From Clostridia bacterium (lineage in GTDB: Bacteria > Bacillota > Clostridia > TANB77 > CAG-508), in contig JAGBDU010000004.1 of NCBI GenBank assembly GCA_017937285.1, positions 1-45,334 on the forward strand: a stretch of DNA of 45,334 nt, in the 5' to 3' direction. The position numbers and the translations under genes are program-made. Under the pieces are notes generated by a model, which saw only the letters and a list, made by a program, of their open reading frames with translations, was not told where the DNA came from and searched no databases. This document shows positions 1-9,468 of this stretch, one piece after another. Positions within the stretch are counted from its first letter, which is position 1, and every line of letters starts with the position of its first letter.

Positions 1-1
1 A

Positions 2-1240
2 ACCAAAACAGTATACTTGTTAGATGAAAAATTAAATATAAATTCGGAAGGAAATGTATCAAGCAATTTAGTAGAAAAAGTAGTCGAAGTAGTTCCAATA
101 ACAGATTCATACAGAAAAGCCGAGACAGTAATAGAAGAAACTACGAACATATCATTAAGCCATGAAAAAATAAGGAATATCATTGTTAAAATTGGAGATA
201 AAATAACGAGTAAAGAAAAAGAAGAAAGAAAATTATTTGACAAAAATCAATTGGTAGCAGGGTTAAAAGAAATAACAGCATTATTTGAAGAAGCAGATGG
301 ATTATGGATAAATTTACAAGGAAAGGATAGAGCCGAAAGATTAGAGAAAAATAAAAAGAAAGCAGAAAAAGAGAACAAAAAATTTAATCCAAAGATGAAA
401 ATAAAAACAGAGCTTAAATTGCATGTAATGTACGAAGGATGGAAAAAAGATGATCCAAGACATAGTTTAGTAAATAAACAATATATAGCAGGAATAATGA
501 AACCAAAAGAAATAGCAAAATTAAGAGATGCGAGAGTATTTAGGCAGTATGATGTAAGTAAGATAATGTTAAGAGTAACAAATGGAGATGGAGCAAAATG
601 GACAAAAGGAACGACTGCCAAAGGAGGATTTTATCAGAAAGACGAATTTCATATAATGCAAGAGATAACAAGAGATGTACCAGAAAAATATAGGAATTTA
701 GTAACAGAGTTAATAAATAAAAAAGAATATGAAAAAATAAAGACAGTAATAAATGGGTTAAGATATGAATTAGGTGGCGAATATCAGGCAATGAAAAAAC
801 TTAATAAATTAGAAAGTTATTTAAGTAATGATTTAGCGAGATATCAAGATGTATTAGAAGTACCAGAGGCACCAGAAGGCATAGAATATAGAAATATGGA
901 AACTCAAGAGAGTCAAATATTTAGTAAGTTAAAGAAAAGGTTTTGTAGTGGTAGAAAAGCATTTGGAATACGAGGAGCAAATGCTCTAAGTAAGATATGT
1001 GTGTTAAGTGAAAAATTCAAGTTAGATGAATTAGAACAACCAATCCCAATAGATACAAGCGTAGAAAGTTGGATAAAAGAAATTGAAAAACAAGTAAAAA
1101 GGACAAAGAAAAATCATTGTGCAAAAGAAAAAGTGCAAGAAAGTAATGGAACAGGAGTAGTAATAGGACATTCAGAATTAAAATTCATGAAAGAAATTAC
1201 AAAATTAATAGAATTTAGTGAGATGAAATGTAGCTTTTAG
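2..1240 (+). CDS. ISLre2-family (UPF0236) transposase, 5' end outside the window
   Basis: The frame is open from the first bases and ends at TAG 1238-1240, so the N-terminus is missing and the TTG at 17 is not a credible start. The protein reads V-Y-L-L-D-E-K followed by SYRKAETVIEETTNISLSHE, a layout typical of ISLre2/UPF0236 transposases, which catalyse movement of the insertion sequence. The long basic middle and the C-terminal half with a conserved-looking RFCSGRKAFGIRGANALSKI stretch also fit the family. About 400 residues are visible, against somewhat under 500 usual. It ends 196 bp before the ABC exporter operon. I could not place a terminal inverted repeat. Family assignment is from memory of the family pattern. 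Confidence 0.85.
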   Translation, partial: TKTVYLLDEKLNINSEGNVSSNLVEKVVEVVPITDSYRKAETVIEETTNISLSHEKIRNIIVKIGDKITSKEKEERKLFDKNQLVAGLKEITALFEEADGLWINLQGKDRAERLEKNKKKAEKENKKFNPKMKIKTELKLHVMYEGWKKDDPRHSLVNKQYIAGIMKPKEIAKLRDARVFRQYDVSKIMLRVTNGDGAKWTKGTTAKGGFYQKDEFHIMQEITRDVPEKYRNLVTELINKKEYEKIKTVINGLRYELGGEYQAMKKLNKLESYLSNDLARYQDVLEVPEAPEGIEYRNMETQESQIFSKLKKRFCSGRKAFGIRGANALSKICVLSEKFKLDELEQPIPIDTSVESWIKEIEKQVKRTKKNHCAKEKVQESNGTGVVIGHSELKFMKEITKLIEFSEMKCSF

Positions 1241-1435
1241 GCTATGTTTATTAAGCAAACAAAAATTAAATAAAGTGTTGATGACAAAAGCATTTGAGGA
1301 TTAGAAAAAAAGATAAAAAAATTGCCTACATTTACTTGACACATACAACGGGAATTAGAAATATAATACGAATATTGTAATAAATACTATTTTATGATAG
1401 TATTATGTTGAAAAAATAGGAGATGAGAAGTAAAA

Positions 1436-3160
1436 ATGAGATGGATATTAAGATTTATAAAAGAATATAACCTAAAATATTGGATATCTAATATTATGAT
1501 AATACTAGGTTCAGCAATTTCAAAAGTTTTTCCAGTTATTCTATTAGGGAAAATAATAGATGAAGGAATATATAAAAATAACTTTTCTTGTATTCCATAC
1601 ATTTTTATTATATCTGTTAGTATGTACTTTGCAGGAAGGATGCTAACTTATTTTGGAATATTAATAATTGATACTGTTAGATATAAGTTAGCACACAAAT
1701 TAAAAGTTACATGCTATAAAAAGTTGAATGAATTAGATCAAGAATTTTATCAAGAAAACTCGCTAGGAGAATTAAATACGCGTTTAACAACTGATATTAA
1801 TATTATTCATCGTAGCATGTGTTTTGTAGTAAAACAATCTATGAGTATGTTAATAGCATGTATTTTGGCTATAATATACTGCTTATGCATAAGTCCAATT
1901 TTAACATTAATTATTCTAATTCCAACGCCAATAATAGCAATTATTTCTAATAAGTATATTAAAAATTCTAAAAACTTATATGCAGAACAAAGAGAGAGTT
2001 TATCTGATTTAAATAGTTATATACAAGAAAATGTTGAAGGAAATAGATTAGTAAAAACATTTGGAACAGAACGAAAAGAAATAGATGAGTTTAAAGTAAG
2101 GAATAGAAAGGTAAAAAACAAAAATATAAATATAAAAAATGATAATATTAATTATAACAATAAGGTAACCTTTCTTTCTTACTGTATGCAACTTTTATTA
2201 GTTATATTTGGTGGAATATTTGTAATAAAAAATTATACAACAATAGGAGACTTTATTATTATTAATTCTCTTATAAGTACAATAAAGAAACCTTTTGTAG
2301 AATTGAGTGGGTTTGTGAATGAGTGGCAACAATTTAAAATATCTGTATCAAAAGTAAAGAGATTATTGGAAACAGAACCTAAAATCAAAGATGAGGGAAA
2401 ATTAGAATTAAATAACTGGGAGAATATTACATTTAATAATGTTTCTTTAAAATACCATCACAAACAAGTTATTAAAGATATTAATTTAAGCTTTAAACCT
2501 AATAAGACATATGCTTTTATTGGAAAAATTGGAAGTGGAAAATCTACTATAGGGAAGTTATTATTAAGATTAATAGAAGCTTCAAATGGTGATATTGAAA
2601 TTAATAATATACCAATAAGTGAGTATACTTTAGAATCTTTAAGAAAAAGTATTGGATATGTATCTCAAACTCCATTTTTATTTTCAGATACAATTGCTAA
2701 TAATGTATCTTTCGGAAAAGAAGATTTATCAAGAGAAGAAATTATTGATTACCTAAAATTAGCAAAGGCTGATTATGTATTTGATTTGTCAAATGATATT
2801 GATACAATTATTGGAGAAAATGGAGTAAGTTTATCTGGTGGAGAGAAACAAAGACTTTCTTTAGCAAGAGCACTTTCAAAGAAACCAAGTATATTAATTC
2901 TAGATGATATAACTTCTGCGTTGGATTTTGAAACAGAATTAGAAGTAACTAATAATATTAATAATTTAAAATATGAATGTACAAAAATTATTATTGCCCA
3001 AAAGATTCTTTCTGTAAAAAATGCAGATATCATATTTGTCATGAATCATGGAGAGATTATAGAATATGGTTCGCATGAAGAATTATTACAAAAAGACGGA
3101 ATTTACAAAGAAATTTATGATATTCAAACAAATAATATGGAGGAAGGCATATGGGAGTAA
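1436..3160 (+). CDS. ABC exporter half-transporter, degenerate-site subunit
   Basis: Membrane half of a type IV (MsbA/LmrCD-like) ABC exporter: about six membrane spans in residues 15-290, then a nucleotide-binding domain. Visible motifs are Walker A GKIGSGKST (about 363-371), signature LSGGEKQR (about 466) and Walker B ILILDDITSALD (about 486). The catalytic Glu after Walker B is Asp, and the H-loop His is Gln (IIAQKI, about 521). These changes mark the inactive ATP site of a heterodimer whose partner is the next gene, which overlaps it by 10 bp. SD AGGAGATGAG precedes ATG 1436. Upstream, TTGACA at 1336 and TATAAT at 1362 form a promoter-like pair, though with a long 20-bp spacer. Probably exports drugs, peptides or lipids; the substrate cannot be read from sequence. 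Confidence 0.9.
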   Translation: MRWILRFIKEYNLKYWISNIMIILGSAISKVFPVILLGKIIDEGIYKNNFSCIPYIFIISVSMYFAGRMLTYFGILIIDTVRYKLAHKLKVTCYKKLNELDQEFYQENSLGELNTRLTTDINIIHRSMCFVVKQSMSMLIACILAIIYCLCISPILTLIILIPTPIIAIISNKYIKNSKNLYAEQRESLSDLNSYIQENVEGNRLVKTFGTERKEIDEFKVRNRKVKNKNINIKNDNINYNNKVTFLSYCMQLLLVIFGGIFVIKNYTTIGDFIIINSLISTIKKPFVELSGFVNEWQQFKISVSKVKRLLETEPKIKDEGKLELNNWENITFNNVSLKYHHKQVIKDINLSFKPNKTYAFIGKIGSGKSTIGKLLLRLIEASNGDIEINNIPISEYTLESLRKSIGYVSQTPFLFSDTIANNVSFGKEDLSREEIIDYLKLAKADYVFDLSNDIDTIIGENGVSLSGGEKQRLSLARALSKKPSILILDDITSALDFETELEVTNNINNLKYECTKIIIAQKILSVKNADIIFVMNHGEIIEYGSHEELLQKDGIYKEIYDIQTNNMEEGIWE

Positions 3161-4920
3161 ATAGATATGATCAAGATGAAAAAAATACTGTATTTAAATT
3201 ATCAAATTATAAAAGAGGATTAGCATACATAAAACAATATAAAAGGGAATTGCTTATTATATTTATCTTAAATTGTATATCAGTAATTGCCACCTTATTT
3301 ATTACTAAGATGCTACAGTATGTAATTGATGAAGTTATTCCTAATAATAATTACCAAAGGCTATTTATTATTGTAGTAGGAGCTTTTTTATTAGTATTGA
3401 TATCAATTATTTTAACAAAAGTGTATTCAATAAAGTTGGCACAAGCAAATCAGAATATTGTGGAAGATATAAAAAACGATTTATTTTCTCATATTCAATA
3501 TCTATCATTTAAATATTATGATACAAGACCGAATGGAAAAATATTAGTTAGATTAACAGAGTATGCGGAAGATGTATCTACTTTAATTACGGATAAATTA
3601 GTAACAACATTTTTAAATTTATTTAATATGTTAATAATTTTAGTGTTTATGTTTTTAACTAATGTCAAATTAACTTTAATAGCAATAGTAGGAATTATAG
3701 TTCTTAGCTTAATATTTGCAGTAACTGCCAAGATAAAAAGAAAATACAAATTATTAATTAATAACAAAAATTCTAATTTAAATGCTTATTTGGTAGAAAG
3801 TTTAAGAGGAATGCAAACTACACAGAGCTTTAATAGACAAGAAAACAATCAAAAAATATTTAATAATTTAAGCAAAAGCTGGAGAGACGCTAGCTGTAGT
3901 TTTATAAAGTTTGGAAATATAGGTTGGTGTAGTGTTCAAATAATGTCTCATTTGGTATCGGCAACAATTTATTTTGTAGGAGCTATGTTTTTATATCCAA
4001 GTGTATCAGTAGGAGCTATTGTTGCCATGGGAAATTATTCTTCCAATTTTTGGCAACCGATAGAAGATTTATTTAAAACACTAGATGAATTTATTAATTC
4101 TATGACATATTTAGAAAGAATATTTGAGACAATAGATGAACCAATAGAAATTATAGATACGGAAAATGCAATTGATACAAGCATAGAAGGATTAGTAGAA
4201 TTTAAAAATGTAACATTTTCTTACATACAAAATAGAGAAGTTTTAGATAACATATCTTTTAGGATAGAACCACAAGAAAAAGTAGCTATTGTTGGGGAAA
4301 CAGGAAGTGGAAAAACAACTATTACTAATTTAATTGGTAGATTTTATGATGTCGACAGTGGTAATATATTAATTGATGGAAAAAATATTAAAAATATAAA
4401 ATTAAATAGCTTAAGGAAACAAGTTGCAGTTATGCAACAAGAAAATTATTTGTTTAGTACAAGCATTATGAAAAATTTAAAATATGGCACAGATAAGATA
4501 ACTGATGAAGAAGTAATAGAAATATGTAAAAAATTAAATGTGCACGATTGGATAATGAATCTAGAAAATGGATATAATACAAAGTTAAGTGGTAATGGAA
4601 AAAGTTTATCAGATGGAGAAAAACAGATATTATGCTATATTAGAACGATTATAAATAACCCTAAGATATTAATTTTTGATGAAGCAACAAGTAAAATAGA
4701 TGTGAGGACTGAAAAAATGTTACAAAATTTAACAAAAGAGCTAATCAAAAATAAAACCGTAATTACAATTGCACATAGGTTAGATTCTATAATAAATAGT
4801 GATAAAATATTTTTTATTAAAGAAAAAAGAATATCAGAAATAGGAACGCATAAAGAACTAATGAATTTAAGAGGAGATTATTACGAATTATATAATAGTC
4901 AAGAAAAAGTATTATATTAA
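3151..4920 (+). CDS. ABC exporter half-transporter, catalytic subunit
   Basis: Second half of the heterodimeric exporter. It has about six membrane spans, then a nucleotide-binding domain with Walker A GETGSGKTT (about 382), Walker B ILIFDEATS with the catalytic Glu, and a normal H-loop (TIAHRL, about 541). Its signature is LSDGE rather than LSGGE. In heterodimers such as TM287/288 or BmrCD, the degenerate ATP site is built from the Walker motifs of one subunit and the signature of the other. Here both altered elements would fall in that same composite site. Translationally coupled to the preceding gene (ATG 3151, SD GGAGGAAGG) and followed by a strong terminator. Confidence 0.92.
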   Translation: MGVNRYDQDEKNTVFKLSNYKRGLAYIKQYKRELLIIFILNCISVIATLFITKMLQYVIDEVIPNNNYQRLFIIVVGAFLLVLISIILTKVYSIKLAQANQNIVEDIKNDLFSHIQYLSFKYYDTRPNGKILVRLTEYAEDVSTLITDKLVTTFLNLFNMLIILVFMFLTNVKLTLIAIVGIIVLSLIFAVTAKIKRKYKLLINNKNSNLNAYLVESLRGMQTTQSFNRQENNQKIFNNLSKSWRDASCSFIKFGNIGWCSVQIMSHLVSATIYFVGAMFLYPSVSVGAIVAMGNYSSNFWQPIEDLFKTLDEFINSMTYLERIFETIDEPIEIIDTENAIDTSIEGLVEFKNVTFSYIQNREVLDNISFRIEPQEKVAIVGETGSGKTTITNLIGRFYDVDSGNILIDGKNIKNIKLNSLRKQVAVMQQENYLFSTSIMKNLKYGTDKITDEEVIEICKKLNVHDWIMNLENGYNTKLSGNGKSLSDGEKQILCYIRTIINNPKILIFDEATSKIDVRTEKMLQNLTKELIKNKTVITIAHRLDSIINSDKIFFIKEKRISEIGTHKELMNLRGDYYELYNSQEKVLY

Positions 4921-4945
4921 ATTAGGGAAGTGGTTAATAGACTAA

Positions 4946-4990
4946 AAAAGTAAGCTAATCAAGTAAAGTGAGAGCTTACTTTTCTTTTAT
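4946..4990. terminator. Bidirectional intrinsic terminator
   Basis: Inverted repeat AAAAGTAAGCT (4946-4956) and AGCTTACTTTT (4973-4983), with T-rich flanks on both strands. It separates the ABC operon (+) from the convergent zinc-finger gene (-). Confidence 0.85.
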
Positions 4991-4991
4991 T

Positions 4992-6170
4992 CTACTTCCA
5001 ATACATATCACTTAATTTTTTTAATTCCATTTTAAATTCTTCTAATTGGTTATCGGTAAAATTATTTCTTAATTTTCTAGCTTTTTTTGACCATTCCTTA
5101 AATTTCTTTTCAGTAAATTTTTTTTGATGATTATAATGTAATCCGTGCATTCTTTTATATTCTCTGTTATATTCTATTAAAATTGGACTGTTCTGTACTT
5201 TTTCTTTTTGCTTATTTAAAGCACCAATTTCTTTACAAGTTTTACCTGTATTTAAATATAAGTTGTTACAATATTTTTGGTCGTTTCTTCCTTTTTGATT
5301 TTTATTATTGCTACTAGTTATAGGTATAAATAATCTTCCACAATTTTCACATTTGTTTATAGAAAAATTATTTTGAATTACTTTAAACAACTCAAATCTA
5401 ATTTGTTCTTCAGTATTTTCTAATTCATAAACTTGTTCAGCTTTCATATTTTTAGTTTTCATTAGCTTAACTATTTCTTCTACATCTAAAGTTCTTTCTC
5501 GCATTGACAATTCTTTATCACAAATATATTTTGTTTTAAATTTTGTGTCTAAAAAGAGTGCATGTGCTGGATTAGTATTAAGGTAGTGTATATCAAAGAC
5601 TCTTTTAGCTTCATATAAAAATAATCTTTCTTCTGTACTTAAACTTTTTACAATAGAGTTATTAGAATATTTATAAATTTGCTCTAATCTATCTTTTAAA
5701 TCTGCTTTTTTCTCCATAAAATTTTTTACAAGCAAATCTTTTATTGTTTCAAAAAATTCCATATATTCTTTATGCTGTTTTTTTGATATTTTTTCAACTT
5801 TTTGAGTAAATTCATGTGTTATAAGGTGTATAGTATATTCATTTTCTTCCCAATCTTCATAAAATTCATTAGGATAATATTTTTCATTTTCTATAAAACA
5901 ATCAATTTGGGATTTTAATAGTAAATCTGACCTAAATACTTTTGTATTATATGTTTTTACTATGATATCTATTAACACTTGTGTATAGAAGTGAGTATAT
6001 GGAGAGAAATTTAAACATTCTGATACCTTATAAAATGTTGCTAAAAGTAAATCTATTTTTTCCTCCATAGTATCTGATTCTTTAGCATTACATACAATTT
6101 CTATTAATTCTGTATATAGTTTTTTTAGTTTATCAAAATCTTCATAGCTCATTATAGCAAATTCATACAA
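4992..6170 (-). CDS. DUF6076-like protein with C-terminal zinc-ribbon region
   Basis: 392 residues, mostly helical and polar, no signal peptide or membrane span. Near residues 275-315 there is a Cys pattern C-E-N-C-G-R-L-F-I-P, then Y-C-N-N and T-C-K, a probable treble-clef or zinc-ribbon module, followed by a basic C-terminal tail. This layout resembles DUF6076 proteins, common and uncharacterised in Clostridia. SD GGAG lies 8-11 bases upstream of the ATG. It faces the ABC operon and shares its terminator. Function unknown; nucleic-acid binding is an inference from the zinc module and basic tail. Confidence 0.65.
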   Translation of the reverse strand: MYEFAIMSYEDFDKLKKLYTELIEIVCNAKESDTMEEKIDLLLATFYKVSECLNFSPYTHFYTQVLIDIIVKTYNTKVFRSDLLLKSQIDCFIENEKYYPNEFYEDWEENEYTIHLITHEFTQKVEKISKKQHKEYMEFFETIKDLLVKNFMEKKADLKDRLEQIYKYSNNSIVKSLSTEERLFLYEAKRVFDIHYLNTNPAHALFLDTKFKTKYICDKELSMRERTLDVEEIVKLMKTKNMKAEQVYELENTEEQIRFELFKVIQNNFSINKCENCGRLFIPITSSNNKNQKGRNDQKYCNNLYLNTGKTCKEIGALNKQKEKVQNSPILIEYNREYKRMHGLHYNHQKKFTEKKFKEWSKKARKLRNNFTDNQLEEFKMELKKLSDMYWK

Positions 6171-6611
6171 TTTATCTCCGATATTGTATTCAAAATCTTT
6201 AGTATTTCCAAAAAATTCTCCGACTATTTTTTATTATAATTTTGTTATTATTAAGTGCGAAATTAGTTATCATATCAACGTTTCCTCCATTAAAAAAATA
6301 GAATATAGCTATTTTGATTTTTAGTTTACCTATAGACTTTGTAAAATCTATTTACAGCACTATTTTAGCATCTTATAATGTAGAAAATAGTGACTTGAAA
6401 TAATTATTTTCTATTGATTGCACATTGAAAATTGAATAACAAACTGCAAGCACAGATAATGAAACTTCTGTCTGGCTAACATGATGTAAAGGGGCAGTTC
6501 TCTAAAGGAGGAATGAGGGCAATCTCATATGAGTAATTAATTTACTACTTGTAGTTTTAAAATAAAAGTAATATTTCTGAAGTTTTGATAATAGTATTGA
6601 AATGAAAGTAG
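6171..6611. other. Non-coding stretch resembling the ICE right-end leader
   Basis: About 440 bp without a convincing gene. It holds an inverted repeat TAGAAAATA (6381-6389)/TATTTTCTA (6405-6413), then GCACATTGAAAATTGAATAA at 6420, which closely matches GCACATTGAAAATTAAATAT at 42574 near the serine recombinase. A small hairpin ATGAG-GGCAAT-CTCAT follows near 6515, matching in position and type ATGAGG/CCTCAT near 42635. The two stretches appear to be diverged copies of one ICE leader. Confidence 0.5.
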
Positions 6612-6620
6612 GTGAGAATT

Positions 6621-6797
6621 TTGAAAAAGGGTTTGAAGATTACGTTTATAAATCCTAATACTGAAGAACAAATAGTACAAGCTATGGCTGGTGTTCTTGC
6701 TTATAATTTAGCTGAGAATGACAATAAGATAATATTTGATTACAATTCAAATACTTATCAAAATTCTCACAGTATGGATGATGAACTAGAATTGTAA
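6621..6797 (+). CDS. Small hypothetical protein
   Basis: About 58 residues. TTG 6621 is chosen because AGGTGAG (6610-6616) is just upstream; GTG 6612 lies inside that SD. The protein has a short beta-like start (L-K-I-T-F-I-N-P-N), a helical middle and an acidic end (MDDELEL). No family recognised. It follows a leader resembling the one near 42.6 kb and may be a leftover of a second ICE copy. Confidence 0.5.
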   Translation: MKKGLKITFINPNTEEQIVQAMAGVLAYNLAENDNKIIFDYNSNTYQNSHSMDDELEL

Positions 6798-6860
6798 GAA
6801 GAATATTAAAATTAAAAAAATTTTAATATTTGAAATAAATTATAAGAAATTATTGAAAAA

Positions 6861-6950
6861 ATGTCAAAGAAAAATCCAAATATATTGATAGGATATTCTT
6901 ATGAAAATTTAAATAATTATAAAACAATAAAAAAACAAAATGAAAAATAA
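6861..6950 (+). CDS. Very short ORF, possibly a gene remnant
   Basis: 29-residue ORF starting MSKKNPNILIGYSYENLN, with a weak SD. It lies between two hypothetical genes in a decayed region. It may be only a fragment or may not be translated; no family recognised. Confidence 0.2.
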   Translation: MSKKNPNILIGYSYENLNNYKTIKKQNEK

Positions 6951-6969
6951 AAATTTAGGAGTAAAAAAG

Positions 6970-7551
6970 ATGGGAAGAGAGAAATTAATAAAAAATTTAA
7001 ATAAAATAGGAAATACATTTATAGGTTTGGGAATTTTTGTAGGATTAATAAGTTTATTTATGACACTAATTTTTATAACAGATGGATTTAGTATACCATT
7101 ACTTATATTTTTAGGATTATTAGTATTAGCTATTATACTAATTGTGAAAGGTGTAGATAATAAAAAAGGAGAAAATTCAAAATTTGTAAAGAAATACCCA
7201 AATGTATTAGAATTAGCAGACAGCTTGGATAATCCGGTTTTTGAAAATGATTTTATAATTATTTCAGATAAAGCTATTGCAGATAAAAAGAAGTATTGTA
7301 ATATAGTTGCATTAAATGATGTTTTAGCAATATATGAACATATTACACGTACTAATGGAATTGTAACTGCACATACAATTCAATTATCATCTATTGATGG
7401 GCGTGATATTCAAATAAATGTATATGCTAGAAAAAGAGATACTAAAGATGATTTACTTTTAACTATTAGTAATTATTGTCCAAATGCTAAGGTTGGATTT
7501 ACACCAGAGACTATGGCATATGTTAATGAAAAAAGAAAAAATAAGCAATAA
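6970..7551 (+). CDS. Two-span membrane protein, immunity-like context
   Basis: ATG 6970 is preferred to ATG 6940 because TTTAGGAG precedes it at normal spacing. 193 residues: a basic N-terminus, two adjacent hydrophobic helices (roughly residues 17-65), then a soluble domain of about 120 residues ending in a basic tail. Topology suggests both ends in the cytoplasm. I do not recognise the family. Its neighbours downstream are a DUF6985-like pseudogene and another small soluble protein, a grouping typical of orphan immunity genes; that role is inference. Confidence 0.6.
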   Translation: MGREKLIKNLNKIGNTFIGLGIFVGLISLFMTLIFITDGFSIPLLIFLGLLVLAIILIVKGVDNKKGENSKFVKKYPNVLELADSLDNPVFENDFIIISDKAIADKKKYCNIVALNDVLAIYEHITRTNGIVTAHTIQLSSIDGRDIQINVYARKRDTKDDLLLTISNYCPNAKVGFTPETMAYVNEKRKNKQ

Positions 7552-7561
7552 ATAGGTCTAT

Positions 7562-7711
7562 AAAATCTATACCAATAGGAGAAAAACAAACACAACAAGG
7601 TTCTGCATGGTAGTTAAGTAAAAAAGATTTTTCTAAAAAGTTTGGAGTAAACCGAGTTGATTTAAGTAAAAAAGAATTTGCAGAGCTTATAGAATTAGCA
7701 TTAGATTATTA
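7562..7711 (+). pseudogene. Fragment of virD4 coupling-protein gene
   Basis: Translates to a stretch with I-P-I-G-E-K-Q-T-Q-Q-G-S-A-W, a stop (TAG), then FSKKFGVNRVDLSKKEFAEL. This is nearly identical to residues about 105-145 of the VirD4 encoded at 10664. The nucleotide match to about 10970-11095 is obvious, with an in-frame stop replacing a Trp codon. It is an isolated duplicated scrap with no start and no ATPase motifs, and shows that another copy of the transfer operon, or a recombination event, once involved this region. Confidence 0.85.
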
Positions 7712-7742
7712 AATTAATATATGGTTGAATAGGAGGGAAATT

Positions 7743-8276
7743 ATGTCTATTATAAGAAATTTAAAAACAGAAGAAAATGGGTTGTTTGCCAATGGTACAT
7801 TTGAGTCAAAATCATTATTTAGTGGAGAAATGAAAGTAATGATTTTTGTTGATGATGGTGCAACAGAAACTGATGATGAAAGATGTATAAATCATTATAA
7901 CAATATTCACAATAAACAAGATATTTGTAATAAAATACAGACTGGTTTAGAAAAATTTTTCTTATATATGTATGATGAATGGAGAGCATTTGATGATATT
8001 TATGGAGAAATAGCAGATTCATTAGAAGTGATAATGAATGGTTATAAGGAAGGAAAAAAATTAATTTCATATTTATCGAAACCAACATTATATGTATTTC
8101 CATAAATGAAAAATGAAATTGGTTATGGAATTGAATGTGAATGTCCATGGGAACCAGAGCACTAATGTATAATTTTAATTAGAAATAATAATGTGGTATA
8201 TGTAGGTCCATCTGAGGGAAATGATCCTTGGCAAGATGAGAATGAGTATTATTGTATATGGAATGATGAAGATTAA
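7743..8276 (+). pseudogene. DUF6985-like protein gene interrupted by two in-frame stops
   Basis: SD AGGAGGG precedes ATG 7743. The frame runs 120 codons to TAA 8103-8105 and continues in the same frame after it. It contains I-E-C-E-C-P-W-E-P-E-H, a second TAA, then a stretch including VGPSEGNDPW, and ends at TAA 8274-8276. The downstream motif fits DUF6985-type proteins, often found beside polymorphic toxin immunity genes. Both stops are TAA in one frame, unlike the CGG-linked frame breaks elsewhere in the window, so simple decay is the likely explanation. The first 120 residues might still be made. Confidence 0.6.
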
Positions 8277-8325
8277 TATAATTTGATTATAAATGAAAAT
8301 AGTAATAGAATTGGAGGATATATAT

Positions 8326-8766
8326 ATGGATTTTGAGGAAAATCTTATTTTTATACCATATTGTTCTGTTGGAAAGTTAAAATTTCACGAAAGCGAAAAT
8401 GACATTAAACTAAAATTAGGAAATATAAAACAGGTATATAATAACTACGGTGATAGTGGCAAAACTATTATATTTAGTGAGTTTGATAATATTTCAGTAT
8501 ATTTTGATACCAAGGATAGTTTTTATGGAATTCATTTTTTTGAATCATTAAAATTTATTTTAAATGATATTTCGTATGATATAAATTTTGAAAAATTTAA
8601 AGTAAAAAATTTAAAGTCTATAAGTGATGATTTTACAATAACGAGTACAGAAGAAGGTAATGATTATACTTCTGAAAAACTTGGAATCGATTTTTATTTC
8701 AATAATGAAAATTGCTTAGAAGCCGTGTTATTTATGAGTAAAGAGTATTATCAAAATGAAATATAA
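8326..8766 (+). CDS. Small soluble protein, immunity-like
   Basis: ATG 8326 is chosen over ATG 8293 because TTGGAGGA precedes it. 146 residues, acidic, with alternating beta and helical segments, several aromatic patches and no membrane span. No catalytic motif seen. The size, acidity and placement beside a DUF6985-like pseudogene and a membrane protein suggest an orphan immunity protein; this is inference. Family not recognised. Confidence 0.55.
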   Translation: MDFEENLIFIPYCSVGKLKFHESENDIKLKLGNIKQVYNNYGDSGKTIIFSEFDNISVYFDTKDSFYGIHFFESLKFILNDISYDINFEKFKVKNLKSISDDFTITSTEEGNDYTSEKLGIDFYFNNENCLEAVLFMSKEYYQNEI

Positions 8767-8805
8767 AATAAAAGTTAATTATATGCGCAAATAGTAATTT
8801 TTTAT

Positions 8806-8846
8806 AAAAAAAGAACCTCTACTTATACAATAGAGACTCTTTTTTT
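8806..8846 (-). terminator. Intrinsic terminator of the minus-strand gene
   Basis: Left arm 8806-8821 and right arm 8831-8846. Read on the minus strand, the two mismatches become G-U pairs and a run of seven T follows, so it acts best for the minus gene. Confidence 0.75.
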
Positions 8847-8863
8847 GGTCATACAATTATTGT

Positions 8864-9196
8864 TTAAAGTTTATTTGCAAATACAATCTGATTCAAATAT
8901 GCCTGTTTAGAACCACCATAGTATATTCTGAAGTTATACTTTTTCTTACCTACTGTTAAATGAACCATAATAGATTTTGTTAGTAGGTTTAGACCTGTAT
9001 TGCGCAGATGTGGAAAACAATCACACATTGCATCTGCGACATCAAACCATGTTATATCTATACCTTCAACGGCTTTTAGATTAACATCTACAACTTCAGC
9101 ATATTCTTTGTAATCAATCGGTTTATCTAACGGGTGGACTTTTGCGGTGTCAGAAACAGAAATAATCAATGTGCCATAACTCGATGTACATTGCAT
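8864..9196 (-). CDS. Hypothetical protein with its own terminator (cassette-like)
   Basis: 110 residues from ATG 9196, SD GAGGAGGT. Soluble, mixed alpha/beta, with two Cys in D-A-M-C-D-C-F-P-H and a Y-Y-G-G-S-K motif near the end. Codon use is less AT-biased than the neighbouring genes (GCG, GAC, GTC, CTG-type codons appear), like the small cassette genes at 22.9-24.6, 28.3 and 38.6 kb. It has a dedicated terminator and no co-transcribed partner. No family recognised; probably imported moron-type cargo. Confidence 0.6.
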   Translation of the reverse strand: MQCTSSYGTLIISVSDTAKVHPLDKPIDYKEYAEVVDVNLKAVEGIDITWFDVADAMCDCFPHLRNTGLNLLTKSIMVHLTVGKKKYNFRIYYGGSKQAYLNQIVFANKL

Positions 9197-9406
9197 AATA
9201 ATACCTCCTCAATAATTTTGGATTTTGTAGTGCTGACCTAAAACTCAAAAATACATTTAAGCTTTCTCTACATCCATTATACATTAATTGATTTATACCA
9301 ATATAAATATATTATCATATATTTACATAAATTTCAATATTTTACATAAATTATTTTACAATATTCTTAAAAAAAATATGTTCGAAAATTAAATAATTAA
9401 ATATTA

Positions 9407-9446
9407 AAAGAAAGTATTTGAAAAAAATCAAATGTTTTCTTTTTTT
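9407..9446 (+). terminator. Leader terminator upstream of the tyrosine recombinase
   Basis: AAAGAAAGTATTTG (9407-9420) pairs with CAAATGTTTTCTTT (9429-9442), 14 bp allowing two G-U pairs, followed by T's to 9446. The SD of the recombinase starts only 8 bases later, so this is a leader attenuator. It also rules out TTG 9418 as a start. Confidence 0.7.
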
Positions 9447-9468
9447 GAACTTTAAGGAGGTGTTCAAA

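Noticed and set aside
7743..8276. Stop-codon readthrough in the DUF6985-like gene
   Set aside because: Two TAA stops without a shared context and in a decayed neighbourhood are more simply explained as a pseudogene.
9418..9420. TTG start for the tyrosine recombinase
   Set aside because: It lies in the terminator stem and has no SD.
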